From positions 496,001 through 560,000 of the forward strand of contig NZ_JAKIKT010000001.1 in NCBI RefSeq assembly GCF_023349125.1: a stretch of DNA of 64,000 nucleotides, read 5' to 3'. Source of the stretch: Shewanella corallii (GTDB lineage: Bacteria > Pseudomonadota > Gammaproteobacteria > Enterobacterales > Shewanellaceae). Below are positions 36,295-46,205 of this stretch, one piece after another (the stretch's first letter is position 1; each line of letters opens with the position of its first letter). The translations under genes and the position numbers were made by a program. The notes under the pieces are model-generated. The model saw only the letters and a program-made list of their open reading frames with translations, made no database searches and had not been told where the DNA came from.

Positions 36295-36954
36295 TCAGTC
36301 TGGCCGGGACAGATAGAGGTTGTGAGCCTGAATATAATCGGCTACTTCCTTTGGCATCATGGCCGCCGGTAAGTTCCCCTGCTGCAGTTGAGTCCGGATT
36401 TCCGTGGAGGAGATATCCTGTGGCGGGACGTCCAGCATCTGGATCTGCCCTGTACTGCCACGGCTGAGTTGGCTGACTATTTGGGCCTGTACCTGCCCGG
36501 GCAGCTGGCTGATTTCAAGCTGCCACCCTGGCCGGATCGCGACCAGCAGGCTGCACAGCCCGGTCAGTTGCTGCCACTCGTGCCATAAATGCAGGGACAA
36601 CAGACTGTCCATACCCATCAGGAATACGAAGTCACAGTCAGGGTACCTTTGCTTGAGGATCTTGAGAGTGTTGACCGAATAGCTGGGAGTGCCGGAAGCC
36701 GCAAGCTCAAGCTCAATATCACAGAGGCTGAATCCACTATGGACGTCGCACACGGCGCGGGCCATCGCAAGGCGATGCACAGAGTCAGTTATCTCGCCAT
36801 CCTTGTGGGGCGGAATGGCATTGGGCATTAACCAGATTTCATCCAGTCCGAGCTGTTTATGGGCTTCCAGAGCGGGTTTAAGGTGGCCGTAATGTATAGG
36901 GTCAAAGGTGCCGCCCAACAGACCAATCCAACGGCGGGGTGAGGTTTGTGCCAT
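36295..36954 (-). CDS. nadD: Nicotinate-nucleotide adenylyltransferase
   Basis: 219 residues (E. coli 213). Converts nicotinate mononucleotide and ATP to deamido-NAD. Nucleotidyltransferase signature LLGGTFDPIHYGHLKPALEA, then the PNAIPPHK loop and the C-terminal ISSTEIRTQLQQG. Lies between holA and rsfS as in E. coli. Confidence 0.96.
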   Translation of the reverse strand: MAQTSPRRWIGLLGGTFDPIHYGHLKPALEAHKQLGLDEIWLMPNAIPPHKDGEITDSVHRLAMARAVCDVHSGFSLCDIELELAASGTPSYSVNTLKILKQRYPDCDFVFLMGMDSLLSLHLWHEWQQLTGLCSLLVAIRPGWQLEISQLPGQVQAQIVSQLSRGSTGQIQMLDVPPQDISSTEIRTQLQQGNLPAAMMPKEVADYIQAHNLYLSRPD

Positions 36955-36989
36955 ATCTCAGCCGTTCCTGCTGTGGACAATAAGGTGCA

Positions 36990-38027
36990 TCAGCACACCT
37001 CGATATGAGCAAGTTGTCTGTGGGCGGTTGGGTCAAACAGTAAACACAGATGACTCAGGCCTACCCAGTCCTCTTCGCCTTGCTGTTTCAGCTTGGTTTC
37101 CAGATTGGCAGCCACCGCCAGCATCTTCTCTATTTGCAGTAGATTCAATCGATTCAATGCAGATTGATACAAAGGCTTACGCTTATCCCAAATGCGCAGA
37201 CTGCTCCACATAGCGTTCAGATTGGTACCGGCTTCCTGAGCAGACTTGAGTTTGAGCAGAAGCGCCAGTTCTTTAAACAGTGCCCACAGTACAATAGGCA
37301 TGGCGGTGCCCTCAGCTTTCAACTGAGACAGCATGTGCATGGCCCGGCTCTTGTGGTTCTCAAGCAGGGCATCGGACAGCTGGAACACACTGAATCTGGA
37401 CTGGTCTTCGAAATAGTGGCTCAGCTCTTCTGCCGTCAGCTCTTTTTCATTGGCCAGCAGTTTAAGTAACTTGAGTGCCTGATCTGCCGCCAGCAGGTTG
37501 CCTTCGTACAGGTTAAACAGCATGGCTTCAGCATCGCGGTTGAGCTTGAGTTTCAGTTCGCGAATGCGGTCAACCAGCCAGCGTTGAAATTGGGCTCCCT
37601 CAGGCGTGGTGCAGGGCAGATATATGCCCTGAGCATCCAGAGCTTTAAACCACTTGGTTTTGGTTTGATCCATCCCCAGTTTGGGCCCCATCAACAGCAG
37701 TATGGTGTCCGGGGTTGGGTGGGCGACCAGCTGCTGCAGCATGGCTGCACCATCTGTACCGGGTTTGGCGTTGGCCAGATGCAGCTCGATGATACGACGG
37801 GAAGCAAACAGGCTCATGGCCTGAAACTCCTGCTCCACCTGACTCCACTGGAATCCTGTGTCCTGGGTATCCAGGGTGATACGTTCATCGAAGCCCTGAT
37901 TGCGGGCAGCGGTGAGAATCTGCTGCTTACAGTTGTCTGCCAGCCAGGGATCATCACCGAATACCAGATAAACAGATTTGAGCTTGGTCAGTTGAGCGGC
38001 AAGTTGATTGGGGTAAACCCGCATCAT
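36990..38027 (-). CDS. holA: DNA polymerase III delta subunit
   Basis: 345 residues (E. coli 343). Clamp-loader wrench subunit that opens the beta clamp. Starts MMRVYPNQLAAQLTKL, matching the E. coli start; AAA+-like N-terminal region (YLVFGDDPWLADNCKQQ), helical collar C-terminal domain. Starts inside the end of lptE. Confidence 0.94.
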   Translation of the reverse strand: MMRVYPNQLAAQLTKLKSVYLVFGDDPWLADNCKQQILTAARNQGFDERITLDTQDTGFQWSQVEQEFQAMSLFASRRIIELHLANAKPGTDGAAMLQQLVAHPTPDTILLLMGPKLGMDQTKTKWFKALDAQGIYLPCTTPEGAQFQRWLVDRIRELKLKLNRDAEAMLFNLYEGNLLAADQALKLLKLLANEKELTAEELSHYFEDQSRFSVFQLSDALLENHKSRAMHMLSQLKAEGTAMPIVLWALFKELALLLKLKSAQEAGTNLNAMWSSLRIWDKRKPLYQSALNRLNLLQIEKMLAVAANLETKLKQQGEEDWVGLSHLCLLFDPTAHRQLAHIEVC

Positions 38028-38551
38028 TTCACCTCAATGGAGGAGAGGGTCTGTACGATTCGGTCGGCAGCCTGAATTCGCATCTCTTTGGTCAGCAAAT
38101 CCATTTCGCGGCTTTTAGCCAGTGCTGTACGGGGGTCATCCAGATAATCACGGCGAATTTCCACATTGTAGAAACCGGGATCACTGTCTGGCAGGGCGAC
38201 AGCAAACTCAACCTGATAGATGAGTTCATACTCAGCCACGTTACCTGTTGGGTAAAGTGACAAAGTGGCGCGCTCCAGTGAGTCACGGATCAGGCGCAGG
38301 TCGGCAACATCTTTGCTGGCACTGTCGACCAGGTTGACGTTACTCAAACGCAGACGTTCACGAACCAGACGTGTCAGTTCACTGTATTCGTCCTGACTGC
38401 TCAGGTGCAGCGTAGTCAGCTGCGGCGGGATCTGATAGCTCCGCTGCAGCTGAAAGCCACAACCGGCACTGGTCAAAATAACCAGTGCCAGCAGTACTGA
38501 GCCCAGTGCTTTAGGTGAAAAACTGTTGAATGACAGATTTTTTTTCAGCAT
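38024..38551 (-). CDS. lptE: LPS-assembly lipoprotein LptE
   Basis: 175 residues with lipobox TSAGC (C31). Plugs and assists LptD in inserting lipopolysaccharide into the outer membrane. The early GFQLQRSYQIPPQLTTLHLS is the family start after the acylated cysteine. Lies between leuS and holA, as in E. coli. Confidence 0.93.
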   Translation of the reverse strand: MLKKNLSFNSFSPKALGSVLLALVILTSAGCGFQLQRSYQIPPQLTTLHLSSQDEYSELTRLVRERLRLSNVNLVDSASKDVADLRLIRDSLERATLSLYPTGNVAEYELIYQVEFAVALPDSDPGFYNVEIRRDYLDDPRTALAKSREMDLLTKEMRIQAADRIVQTLSSIEVK

Positions 38552-38581
38552 AAGCTTAGGGATTTCCTTATTGGCTCAGAA

Positions 38582-41161
38582 TTAGTTGGCTACTATGTTC
38601 AGCAGCTTACCTGGTACATAGATGACCTTGCGGACAGTCTTGCCTTCGGTGTGCTTCTGAACCTGCTCTTCGCCCATACCCAGAGCCTCAACCTCTTCCT
38701 TGCTGGCATCAGCAGCAACAGTGATTTTGGCGCGCAGTTTACCGTTCACCTGAACCACGATCAGCTTGGAATCTTCAACCAGAGCGGCTTCGTCAACTTC
38801 TGGCCAGCGAGTGTCTTCGATGTTGCCTTCGTTGCCCAGCTCGTTCCACAGATTGAAGCTCAGGTGTGGAGTGATTGGGTACAGCAGACGAACAACCGCT
38901 GACAGGGCCTCAGCCATCAGGGCACGGTCCTGCTCAGATTCAGTAGAAGCCTTCTGCAGGTGGTTCATCAGTTCCATCACTGCTGCAACGGCGGTGTTGA
39001 ACATCTGACGACGGCCGATGTCATCGGATACCTTGGCGATGGTCTTGTGCAGTTCACGACGCAGGTTTTTCTGATCTGCGCTCAGTGACGCCACATCCAG
39101 GGCGGCAACCGGTCCTGCAGCAATATGGTCGTGAGCCAGTTTCCACAGACGCTTGATAAAGCGGTGTGCACCTTCCACGCCAGACTCTTGCCATTCCAGA
39201 GTCAGCTCTGGAGGCGCAGCGAACATCATAAACAGACGCACGGTATCAGCACCGTACTTCTCAACCATCACCTGAGGGTCGATACCATTGTTCTTGGACT
39301 TGGACATCTTGCTCATGCCGGTGTACACCAGCTCATGGCCTTCATTGTCCACACACTTGGTGATACGGCCCTTTTCGTCGCGCTCTTCAACGGTCACATC
39401 CAGCGGAGAAACCCAAACACGGGCACCTTTTTCGTTGGTGTAGTAGAAGGCGTCAGCCAGTACCATGCCCTGAGTCAGCAGTTGCTTGGCTGGCTCATCA
39501 GAGTTCACCAGGCCAGCGTCGCGCAGCAGCTTGTGGAAGAAGCGGAAATACAGCAGGTGCATACAGGCGTGCTCGATACCACCGATATACTGGTCAACCG
39601 GCAGCCAGTAGTTGGCCTTGGTTGGGTCCAGCATTTCGTCAGCTTGTGGGCTGCAGTAGCGGGCGTAGTACCAGGAAGACTCCATAAAGGTGTCAAAGGT
39701 GTCGGTTTCACGCAGAGCTGGCTGACCGTTTACTGTGGTCTTAGCCCACTCTTTGTCCGCCTTGATTGGGCTCTGGACACCGTCCATTACCACATCTTCA
39801 GGCAGGATAACCGGCAGCTGATCTTCAGGGGTTGGAATAACGGTACCGTCTTCCAGGGTCACCATTGGAATCGGTGCGCCCCAGTAACGCTGACGGGATA
39901 CACCCCAGTCGCGCAGACGATAGTTAACCTGACGCTTGCCTTTGCCTTCTGCAGACAGTTTGGCGTCGATAGCATCAAAGGCTGCCTGGAACTCCAGACC
40001 GTCAAACTCACCAGAGTTAAACAGTACGCCTTTCTCTGTGTAAGCCGCTTCAGAGATATCGACTTCGCCGTCAGCAGGCTTGATAACCGCTTTCAGATTC
40101 AGGCCGTACTTTTTGGCAAACTCATAGTCACGCTGATCGTGTGCAGGTACAGACATTACCGCGCCGGTACCATAGTTCATCAGCACGAAGTTGGCAGCAA
40201 ATACCGGTACTTCTTCACCAGTCAGTGGGTGGATGGCTTTCAGGCCGGTATCCACACCCAGCTTGTCCATGGTCGCCAGCTCGGCTTCAGTGTTGTTGGC
40301 GTTTTTGCACTCACCAACAAAGGCTTTCAGGGCTGGGTTGGTTTCAGCTGCCTTTTCAGCAAGAGGGTGCGCAGCAGCGATAGCCACATAGGTCACGCCC
40401 ATCACAGTGTCAGGACGGGTAGTGTAGATATCGAAAGTCTCGTCACTGCCAGCCACTTTGAAGGTCATTTCGATACCTTCACTGCGGCCAATCCAGTTAC
40501 GCTGCATGGTCTTAACCTGATCAGGCCAGCCATCCAGAGTGTCGATATCGTTCAGCAGTTCTTCTGCATAGTCGGTGATCTTGATAAACCACTGAGGAAT
40601 TTCTTTCTGCTCAACTGTGGTATCACAGCGCCAGCAGCAACCATCGATAACCTGCTCGTTGGCCAGTACAGTCTGGTCGTTAGGACACCAGTTAACGGAA
40701 GCGGTCTTTTTGTATACCAAGCCTTTTTCGTACAGCTTGGTGAAGAACCACTGTTCCCAACGATAGTACTCTGGGGTGCAGGTCGCGATTTCACGGCTCC
40801 AGTCATAGCCAAAGCCCAGCAGTTTCAGCTGGTTCTTCATGTACTCAATATTTTCATAAGTCCATGGGGCTGGCGCAGTTTTGTTGTTGATCGCGGCATT
40901 CTCAGCTGGCAGACCGAAGCTGTCCCAACCGATTGGCTGCATCACGTTCTTACCCTGCAGACGCTGGAAGCGGGATACTACGTCACCAATGGTGTAGTTA
41001 CGTACGTGACCCATGTGTAGTCGACCGGATGGATACGGGAACATGGACAGGCAGTAAAACTTTTCTTTGTTTGGGTCTTCGGTGACTTCGAAGGTTTTCT
41101 TATCGGCCCAGTGCTTTTGCACCAATGGCTCGATAGCTGAAGGATTGTATTGTTCTTGCAT
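38582..41161 (-). CDS. leuS: Leucyl-tRNA synthetase
   Basis: 859 residues from the ATG at 41161 (E. coli 860), GGAAGAG 5 nt upstream; the longer frame to 41257 is not supported. Class I motifs: HIGH-type [20 protein letters not shown] in [18 protein letters not shown]1 editing domain contains [20 protein letters not shown] with the conserved aspartate region. Heads the envelope block with lptE 30 nt downstream. Confidence 0.97.
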   Translation of the reverse strand: MQEQYNPSAIEPLVQKHWADKKTFEVTEDPNKEKFYCLSMFPYPSGRLHMGHVRNYTIGDVVSRFQRLQGKNVMQPIGWDSFGLPAENAAINNKTAPAPWTYENIEYMKNQLKLLGFGYDWSREIATCTPEYYRWEQWFFTKLYEKGLVYKKTASVNWCPNDQTVLANEQVIDGCCWRCDTTVEQKEIPQWFIKITDYAEELLNDIDTLDGWPDQVKTMQRNWIGRSEGIEMTFKVAGSDETFDIYTTRPDTVMGVTYVAIAAAHPLAEKAAETNPALKAFVGECKNANNTEAELATMDKLGVDTGLKAIHPLTGEEVPVFAANFVLMNYGTGAVMSVPAHDQRDYEFAKKYGLNLKAVIKPADGEVDISEAAYTEKGVLFNSGEFDGLEFQAAFDAIDAKLSAEGKGKRQVNYRLRDWGVSRQRYWGAPIPMVTLEDGTVIPTPEDQLPVILPEDVVMDGVQSPIKADKEWAKTTVNGQPALRETDTFDTFMESSWYYARYCSPQADEMLDPTKANYWLPVDQYIGGIEHACMHLLYFRFFHKLLRDAGLVNSDEPAKQLLTQGMVLADAFYYTNEKGARVWVSPLDVTVEERDEKGRITKCVDNEGHELVYTGMSKMSKSKNNGIDPQVMVEKYGADTVRLFMMFAAPPELTLEWQESGVEGAHRFIKRLWKLAHDHIAAGPVAALDVASLSADQKNLRRELHKTIAKVSDDIGRRQMFNTAVAAVMELMNHLQKASTESEQDRALMAEALSAVVRLLYPITPHLSFNLWNELGNEGNIEDTRWPEVDEAALVEDSKLIVVQVNGKLRAKITVAADASKEEVEALGMGEEQVQKHTEGKTVRKVIYVPGKLLNIVAN

Positions 41162-41461
41162 CGATCTCTTCCGGCCTTGCCGCTTGATTTTTGATCTTGC
41201 GCCAGTTACTGCGCAATTGGATCTGCATAGAATAAACCAAGAGCGCTTTATACCCAAGTAAGGAAGCAGCAGGAGATTGCTTTAATTTACATACAGAGAT
41301 GCTTTGGCCGGTTTTGACCGAAAATCGAAATTCCTGATTAAGATTTTTACACTTGCCCAGAGGGATTGTTTTGGGAGTAAACTGGATACAGGGCATAAAG
41401 ATTTTTTAGTGTGTCTGATATCGACCGACCAGGCCGGATTTGAGGAAAAGGAGTAAGACTC
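41162..41461. other. leuS-ybeL divergent spacer, 300 bp
   Basis: Divergent promoter region. AT-rich stretches occur, but I found no hexamer pair with confident spacing, and no ORF or terminator. Confidence 0.35.
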
Positions 41462-41962
41462 ATGAGTGACAAGAGTGCAGCACTGTTGGCCCTTTACCAA
41501 AAGCTCATCGATCAGGTTAAAGCTGAATATGCCAAAGACCCTGAGTTGACGACCAAAGACCTGTTGGCGTCAGTCACCAGTGGTCGTGAGTTTCTGACGC
41601 TCAGGGAGAGCGCGGATGAAACAGAGCTTGGCTTGGTGGAACACTTTCTTAAGCGCGATATCATCAGCTTTTTGGCTGAGCAACATGCAGGAGACGTCAG
41701 CTACAGTCCAACTTTGTTGTCGATGGAAAGTACGTTCTGGCACTGGCTAAGCGAGATTACCGACCGCAGTCAGGTCGAGTGGCATGAGCTGGCTCAGGAT
41801 CTGAAAACTGAAGGCCATTATCACAGTGGCGAGATTATCAATCAGGGCAAAGTGATCTGCACTCAGTGTGGTCACGCCATGAGTATCGAGTTTCCCGGTG
41901 TGATCCCCGACTGCCCTGAGTGTGACAATGGCGAGTTTGTCCGTGAGGCGTTGGCTCCATAG
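41462..41962 (+). CDS. ybeL: YbeL family zinc-ribbon protein (DUF1451)
   Basis: 166 residues, AAGGAG upstream. Helical N-terminal two thirds and a C-terminal zinc ribbon (CTQCGHAMSIEFPG and DCPECDNGEF). Next to leuS in E. coli too. Function is not established. Confidence 0.9.
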   Translation: MSDKSAALLALYQKLIDQVKAEYAKDPELTTKDLLASVTSGREFLTLRESADETELGLVEHFLKRDIISFLAEQHAGDVSYSPTLLSMESTFWHWLSEITDRSQVEWHELAQDLKTEGHYHSGEIINQGKVICTQCGHAMSIEFPGVIPDCPECDNGEFVREALAP

Positions 41963-42024
41963 CGCACTTGCTAAAGATTATTCCCAATAAACCCTGCTGA
42001 GAGGCCGGGACAACTCATTCTTTC

Positions 42025-42067
42025 CAGCAGGAACCAGCTTGCGACAAGGTTCCTGCTGACTGTTTTT
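42025..42067 (+). terminator. Terminator after ybeL
   Basis: CAGCAGGAACC/GGTTCCTGCTG stem with 12-nt loop, then ACTGTTTTT. Confidence 0.85.
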
Positions 42068-42070
42068 CTA

Positions 42071-42110
42071 TACTCACCTGCATAACTACTCACCTGCATA
42101 ACTACTCACC
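42071..42110. repeat. 16-bp tandem repeat, 2.5 copies
   Basis: Unit TACTCACCTGCATAAC, two perfect copies and a partial third, between the ybeL terminator and the aminotransferase gene. Confidence 0.85.
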
Positions 42111-42232
42111 AAATTCATCTTTGATCGCATAAATATTGTGACTGTTCGCAACTAATTGAACTAATACTCTGGTGTTTACCAAGGCTTTTTCTAAGATGCC
42201 TAAAAATAAAAATTCAAATAAAGGTAAACTCT

Positions 42233-43363
42233 ATGCAACTGTCCCGTCGCCACTTTCTCTCTGCTGGTGCTGCTGTGGGCACGCTGGCTCTGGCTGGCTG
42301 TCAATCCTCATCTGTCCCTGTTGCTGCAGCTATGCCTGCTCAAACCGGCCCTTTGGCGCTGAATTTCAATGAAAACAGTCTTGGGTTACCGGCCTCTTCC
42401 ATGAAGGCGTTGCAACAGGCCCTGCCCGGTGCATTCCGTTACCCTGATGCTGCCAGGACTGAACTGATGCAGTCACTGGCCACTCATTATGGCGTTCAGA
42501 CCAATCAGTTGATCTATGGCAATGGCTCATCTGAGATTTTGAAAATGAGTCTGGATGCCATGGCGGCAGATGGCGCTCAGCTGGTGATGCCAGACCCCAC
42601 CTTTGGCGTGATTGAAGACTATGCCCTTGCCCGGGGTATGAAAGTGGTGAAGGTACCAGTCACCGCCGGTTTGCAGACAGATATCGCCGGTATGAAAGCC
42701 GCTGTGGCAGCTCACCCGGGGAAATCTGTGGTGTACCTGTGTAACCCCAATAACCCAACCGGCTTGTTGTTGCCGGGTGCTGAGCTGAATCAATGGCTGG
42801 AGCAGGGATCGGATAAGCTCGAATTTATTATCGACGAGGCCTATGCCGAGTATGTGCAGGATGCTGATTTTGTATCTGCCATTTCTCAGGTGAAAGCGGG
42901 TAATCCTCATATTGCCGTGGCCAGAACCTTCTCTAAAATTTATGCCCTCGCGGGTCTGCGGGTCGGTTACGGTATTGCTGAAGTCAGTATGCTTGAGCGT
43001 ATGGCGGCACAGGCCAGTATAGATAATGCCAACATTGCGGGCTGCGTGGCCGCAAAAGCGGCGCTGGAAGATAGCAGTTGGGTTGAGCTGAGCATCAAGA
43101 GCAACCAGCAGTCACTGCAATTGGTGATGGAAACTCTGGCAGCTTTGGGCCTGGAAGCCTTGCCCTGCAACGCCAATTTTATTTTCCACAAGGTGAATGG
43201 CGATACTTCTGTGTATCAGAAACGTATGGAAGAGGCGGGTATCCTGGTGGGTCGAAGCTTTAGCCACACCAATGGCTGGAATCGCTTGTCGCTGGGACGT
43301 CCTGATGAGATGGTGACTTTCTGTAAAACCCTGATCCGTTTCCGTCAGCAAGGCTGGGTCTGA
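42233..43363 (+). CDS. Tat-exported aminotransferase-like lipoprotein
   Basis: 376 residues. N-terminus has the twin-arginine motif SRRHFLSAGA and a lipobox LALAGC (C23), so it is likely exported folded by Tat and lipidated. The rest is a fold-type I, class I/II aminotransferase, close to histidinol-phosphate aminotransferase: DEAYAEY (D201 contacts the pyridinium N), K235 in RTFSKIYALAGLRVGYG binds PLP, and the conserved YLCNPNNPTG. The enzyme core is intact. The substrate is unknown. AAGG about 9 nt upstream. Confidence 0.8.
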   Translation: MQLSRRHFLSAGAAVGTLALAGCQSSSVPVAAAMPAQTGPLALNFNENSLGLPASSMKALQQALPGAFRYPDAARTELMQSLATHYGVQTNQLIYGNGSSEILKMSLDAMAADGAQLVMPDPTFGVIEDYALARGMKVVKVPVTAGLQTDIAGMKAAVAAHPGKSVVYLCNPNNPTGLLLPGAELNQWLEQGSDKLEFIIDEAYAEYVQDADFVSAISQVKAGNPHIAVARTFSKIYALAGLRVGYGIAEVSMLERMAAQASIDNANIAGCVAAKAALEDSSWVELSIKSNQQSLQLVMETLAALGLEALPCNANFIFHKVNGDTSVYQKRMEEAGILVGRSFSHTNGWNRLSLGRPDEMVTFCKTLIRFRQQGWV

Positions 43364-43486
43364 TTTTTATTTTGTTGCAGGGTAACCTCTATCCTGCAAC
43401 TTTCCGCTGTTTTCACTCCCATTCTTTTTGCAAAACCGCCTTCTTTTACTAGTTTTAAAAGCACAACTTTCATTATCTGCACGCCT

Positions 43487-44692
43487 ATGTTGAAGGATAA
43501 ACATATAGTAGTCATTGACGACTCACGGGCCATTCTTTTATTGCTGCAATCCATGCTCGATAAACAGGGTTACCATCAGGTTACCTGTGTGGATTGTGCA
43601 GCCAAGGCCATCAAAGCGATTGACCGAAATCCCGCAAAATATGCCTTGCTGCTTACCGATCTGAATATGCCTGATATGGATGGTATGCAGCTATTACGTA
43701 AGCTGGGAGAAATTGAGTTCAAAGGGGCGGTGGGGATCATCTCAGAGATGGAGCCCAGAATCATTACTCTCGCTGCCGAGATTGCCCAGCATCACAGGTT
43801 GAGATTGATTGGTTGTGTGCCCAAGCCGATCCAACCAAATGATCTGAACGGACTGCTGCTGAAAGCTGAAGAACTGATGGGCGATGTCCGTAAAGACAAA
43901 CAGGAGCTCAGCAAGGCTGAACTGCTTGAGGCTCTGGATAAGGGGTGGGTTACCCCTTACTACCAGCCTAAGGTCAATATGGTGACCAATAAGGTGGATA
44001 GTGTTGAAGTGCTGATGCGTATCAAGCGTCCCGGAGAGGTAAACGCCATCACTCCCTGGCGGTTTATCGAAGCCGCGGACAGGCATGGTTTGCTGGATGC
44101 CATGACATTTCAGTTGATCCATAAGGCATGTCAGTCCGGTCACTACCTTAAGCAGATATTCGGGGAGCAGGTCAAACTGGGGATTAACCTGTCGCCTCCC
44201 CAACTGGAGCAGGAGGGGTTGGTTGAACGTCTGGAGTCTGCCTTTAAGGAAGAGGGCGTGATGATTGATAAGGTGGTGCTGGAGATCACTGAAGAAAGAG
44301 CGCTGAGAAATGCGCGGCAACTGGAAACGCTTAATCGTTTACGAATGCGCGGTTTTGGTGTGTCTCTGGATGATTTCGGCACAGGTTTTACCAATGTAAA
44401 TCAACTGCGAACCCTGCCATTTTCCGAGGTAAAAATCGACAGGAGCCTGATTATCAATATCCATCGTGACGCATTCTGTCAGGCTGTGGTGCACTCATTG
44501 ACGGATATTGCAAAGCAACTGGATGTTACCCTGGTCGCGGAAGGGATTGAGCAAGTAGAAGAGCTGAAATACCTGATTGATAACTGTGACCAGATGGTGG
44601 TTCAGGGATATCTGATTTGTCTGCCCAGACCGGTTGAAGCACTGTCAGCCTGGTACTCAAGCTGGCAAAAACAGTTTGTCAGTATGCAGTAA
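43487..44692 (+). CDS. REC-EAL response regulator, cyclic-di-GMP phosphodiesterase-like
   Basis: 401 residues. Receiver domain 1-120: D11/D12, phospho-acceptor D58 in LLLTDLNMPDMDG, K113 in CVPKPIQP. EAL domain about 145-395: signature EVLMRIK (174-180), INLSPPQL, LEITEERAL, SLDDFGTGFTN, KIDRSL and VAEGIE, with QGYLICLP. The metal and catalytic residues are present, so phosphodiesterase activity is likely. No cognate histidine kinase is adjacent. Confidence 0.9.
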   Translation: MLKDKHIVVIDDSRAILLLLQSMLDKQGYHQVTCVDCAAKAIKAIDRNPAKYALLLTDLNMPDMDGMQLLRKLGEIEFKGAVGIISEMEPRIITLAAEIAQHHRLRLIGCVPKPIQPNDLNGLLLKAEELMGDVRKDKQELSKAELLEALDKGWVTPYYQPKVNMVTNKVDSVEVLMRIKRPGEVNAITPWRFIEAADRHGLLDAMTFQLIHKACQSGHYLKQIFGEQVKLGINLSPPQLEQEGLVERLESAFKEEGVMIDKVVLEITEERALRNARQLETLNRLRMRGFGVSLDDFGTGFTNVNQLRTLPFSEVKIDRSLIINIHRDAFCQAVVHSLTDIAKQLDVTLVAEGIEQVEELKYLIDNCDQMVVQGYLICLPRPVEALSAWYSSWQKQFVSMQ

Positions 44693-44756
44693 CAGCGCAA
44701 GCCCTGAATACAAAAGTTAAGCTGAGCCCACAGCAGGGCTCATTCCTGATGAATCA

Positions 44757-45047
44757 TTACAGCCCGACTGTATAACGGCTGGAAGATGATTCAGTTTGTC
44801 CTACCATTTCATCGTACGCAGTCTGGAGTTGCACCGTAGCGGTTTTTACCCCTATGGATGCCAATGCGTGTTCAGCTTCGCTAATAGAGTTGTAAGTTAT
44901 CAGCTCGCCACGTTTGCTTTTCAATGCATGAAACAACCCATGCCCATCCTCAAGACCTGCCAAATAGTGATTGCTGTCCGCATAGCTGATGATCATAGCT
45001 TCACCCTGACCATGCTGAATTTGTTGCATAAGTTGTTCTGCCAGCAT
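44757..45047 (-). CDS. Hypothetical protein (DUF6482-like)
   Basis: 96 residues; ATG with GGAG 7 nt upstream. Starts MLAEQLMQQIQHGQGEAMII, with a YADSNHYLAGLEDG segment. It resembles small proteins of the DUF6482 kind, without certainty. Predicted soluble, alpha/beta. Convergent with the REC-EAL gene. Confidence 0.55.
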   Translation of the reverse strand: MLAEQLMQQIQHGQGEAMIISYADSNHYLAGLEDGHGLFHALKSKRGELITYNSISEAEHALASIGVKTATVQLQTAYDEMVGQTESSSSRYTVGL

Positions 45048-45213
45048 TTAAGCTCTCCTGTTTGTCCATTCCTGAATTGTTACGCAGGCAGAGTGAAAAA
45101 CGTTCAGTCTAATTACCACCTTTGCTGATCGTCCGCCGACAGGGGGCGTAGTTAAAGGTAGAGTGAGACTTGAACCGCAAAGGCTCCATTTATCCCCTGA
45201 TGGGAGACGTTGC

Positions 45214-46170
45214 ATGAAACTGATACTGCTTATCTTCATTCTGCTTGCTGGCCACGCTCAGGCTGATGACCTTCTCCATGTTGGTGGTGCAGAGCTTGAA
45301 GTGCACTTTGATGATGGATTTGATGCCAGTGAGAGGCAGGTCGTGACACGCTGGCTGGAGCGCTACAGTCAGGCATTGGCTGGGCTTTATGGTCGCTTTC
45401 CGGTAGAGCAGGCCAGGTACCAGATTAAACGGGCCAGCTATGGTAAAGGACCCGTGCCCTGGGCGGAGGTCCGAAGAGAAGGCGTAGAAGGGGTCAACTT
45501 TTACCTTGGCAAGGAGCTGAGTTCATATAGCTTGATGGCGGACTGGACCGCTGCTCATGAGTTAAGCCACCTGCTGATGCCATACCCGGGGCGAAGTGAT
45601 GTATGGCTATCTGAAGGGCTGGCCAGTTGGTATCAGGGCATACTGATGTTCAATGCGGGACTCAAGAGTGAGCAGGCGCTGTGGCAGGGGCTGATAGATG
45701 GATTTTCGCGGGCAGACAGCAGCCGATTTACCGGCAGGCTCAGTCAGGCGAGCAGGGAGATGAAGTCACAGCACAGTTACATGAGGGTTTACTGGGTAGG
45801 CGCGGCTTACTATTTGCAGATGGAGTACGCGCTGCAGCTGCATGGTGAACAGCTGTTGGCAGTACTGTCCAGTTACCAGAGCTGTTGCCGTAACGACAGC
45901 AGTTCTAAAACCGGGCGGGAGTTCATTACGGCTTTGGACGAGCAACTGGGGATGAGCCTGTTCAGTTATTATTATGATAAGTGGCGTGACAGCGAAAAGA
46001 TGCCGGATGTCAGCTCAGCGCTGACGTGGTTCGGGGTATCCCAGGAAGATGGCCAGGTGGTGCTGGATAAAGAGCATATCAGTGCCATGCGGCGGGCTCA
46101 GCTCTACAAGTATCCGGTAGAGGTTCCTAAGTCCAGATTGTTGGCTCTGGGTGGACGTCGTCCCAAATGA
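45214..46170 (+). CDS. Secreted gluzincin-type metallopeptidase
   Basis: 318 residues from the ATG at 45214, with GGGAG 8 nt upstream; a longer frame to 45163 is not supported. Sec signal peptide (LILLIFILLAGHAQA-DD). Zinc motif H115-E-L-S-H119 in WTAAHELSHLLMPYP, third ligand E134 in WLSEGLASWY, the M1/M61-like arrangement. Family members are often aminopeptidase-like proteins; the substrate is unknown. A strong terminator follows 8 nt after the stop. Confidence 0.75.
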   Translation: MKLILLIFILLAGHAQADDLLHVGGAELEVHFDDGFDASERQVVTRWLERYSQALAGLYGRFPVEQARYQIKRASYGKGPVPWAEVRREGVEGVNFYLGKELSSYSLMADWTAAHELSHLLMPYPGRSDVWLSEGLASWYQGILMFNAGLKSEQALWQGLIDGFSRADSSRFTGRLSQASREMKSQHSYMRVYWVGAAYYLQMEYALQLHGEQLLAVLSSYQSCCRNDSSSKTGREFITALDEQLGMSLFSYYYDKWRDSEKMPDVSSALTWFGVSQEDGQVVLDKEHISAMRRAQLYKYPVEVPKSRLLALGGRRPK

Positions 46171-46178
46171 AGAACGAA

Positions 46179-46205
46179 AAGACCGCCATGTGGCGGTCTT
46201 TTTTA
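46179..46205. terminator. Bidirectional terminator between peptidase and lnt
   Basis: AAGACCGCCA/TGGCGGTCTT stem with a 2-nt centre, T-run on the plus strand and A-run before it. Serves convergent genes. Confidence 0.9.

Noticed and set aside
39125-41020. 631-codon plus-strand frame opposite leuS
   Set aside because: Artifact of codon use in leuS; the leuS protein has complete class I motifs on the other strand.
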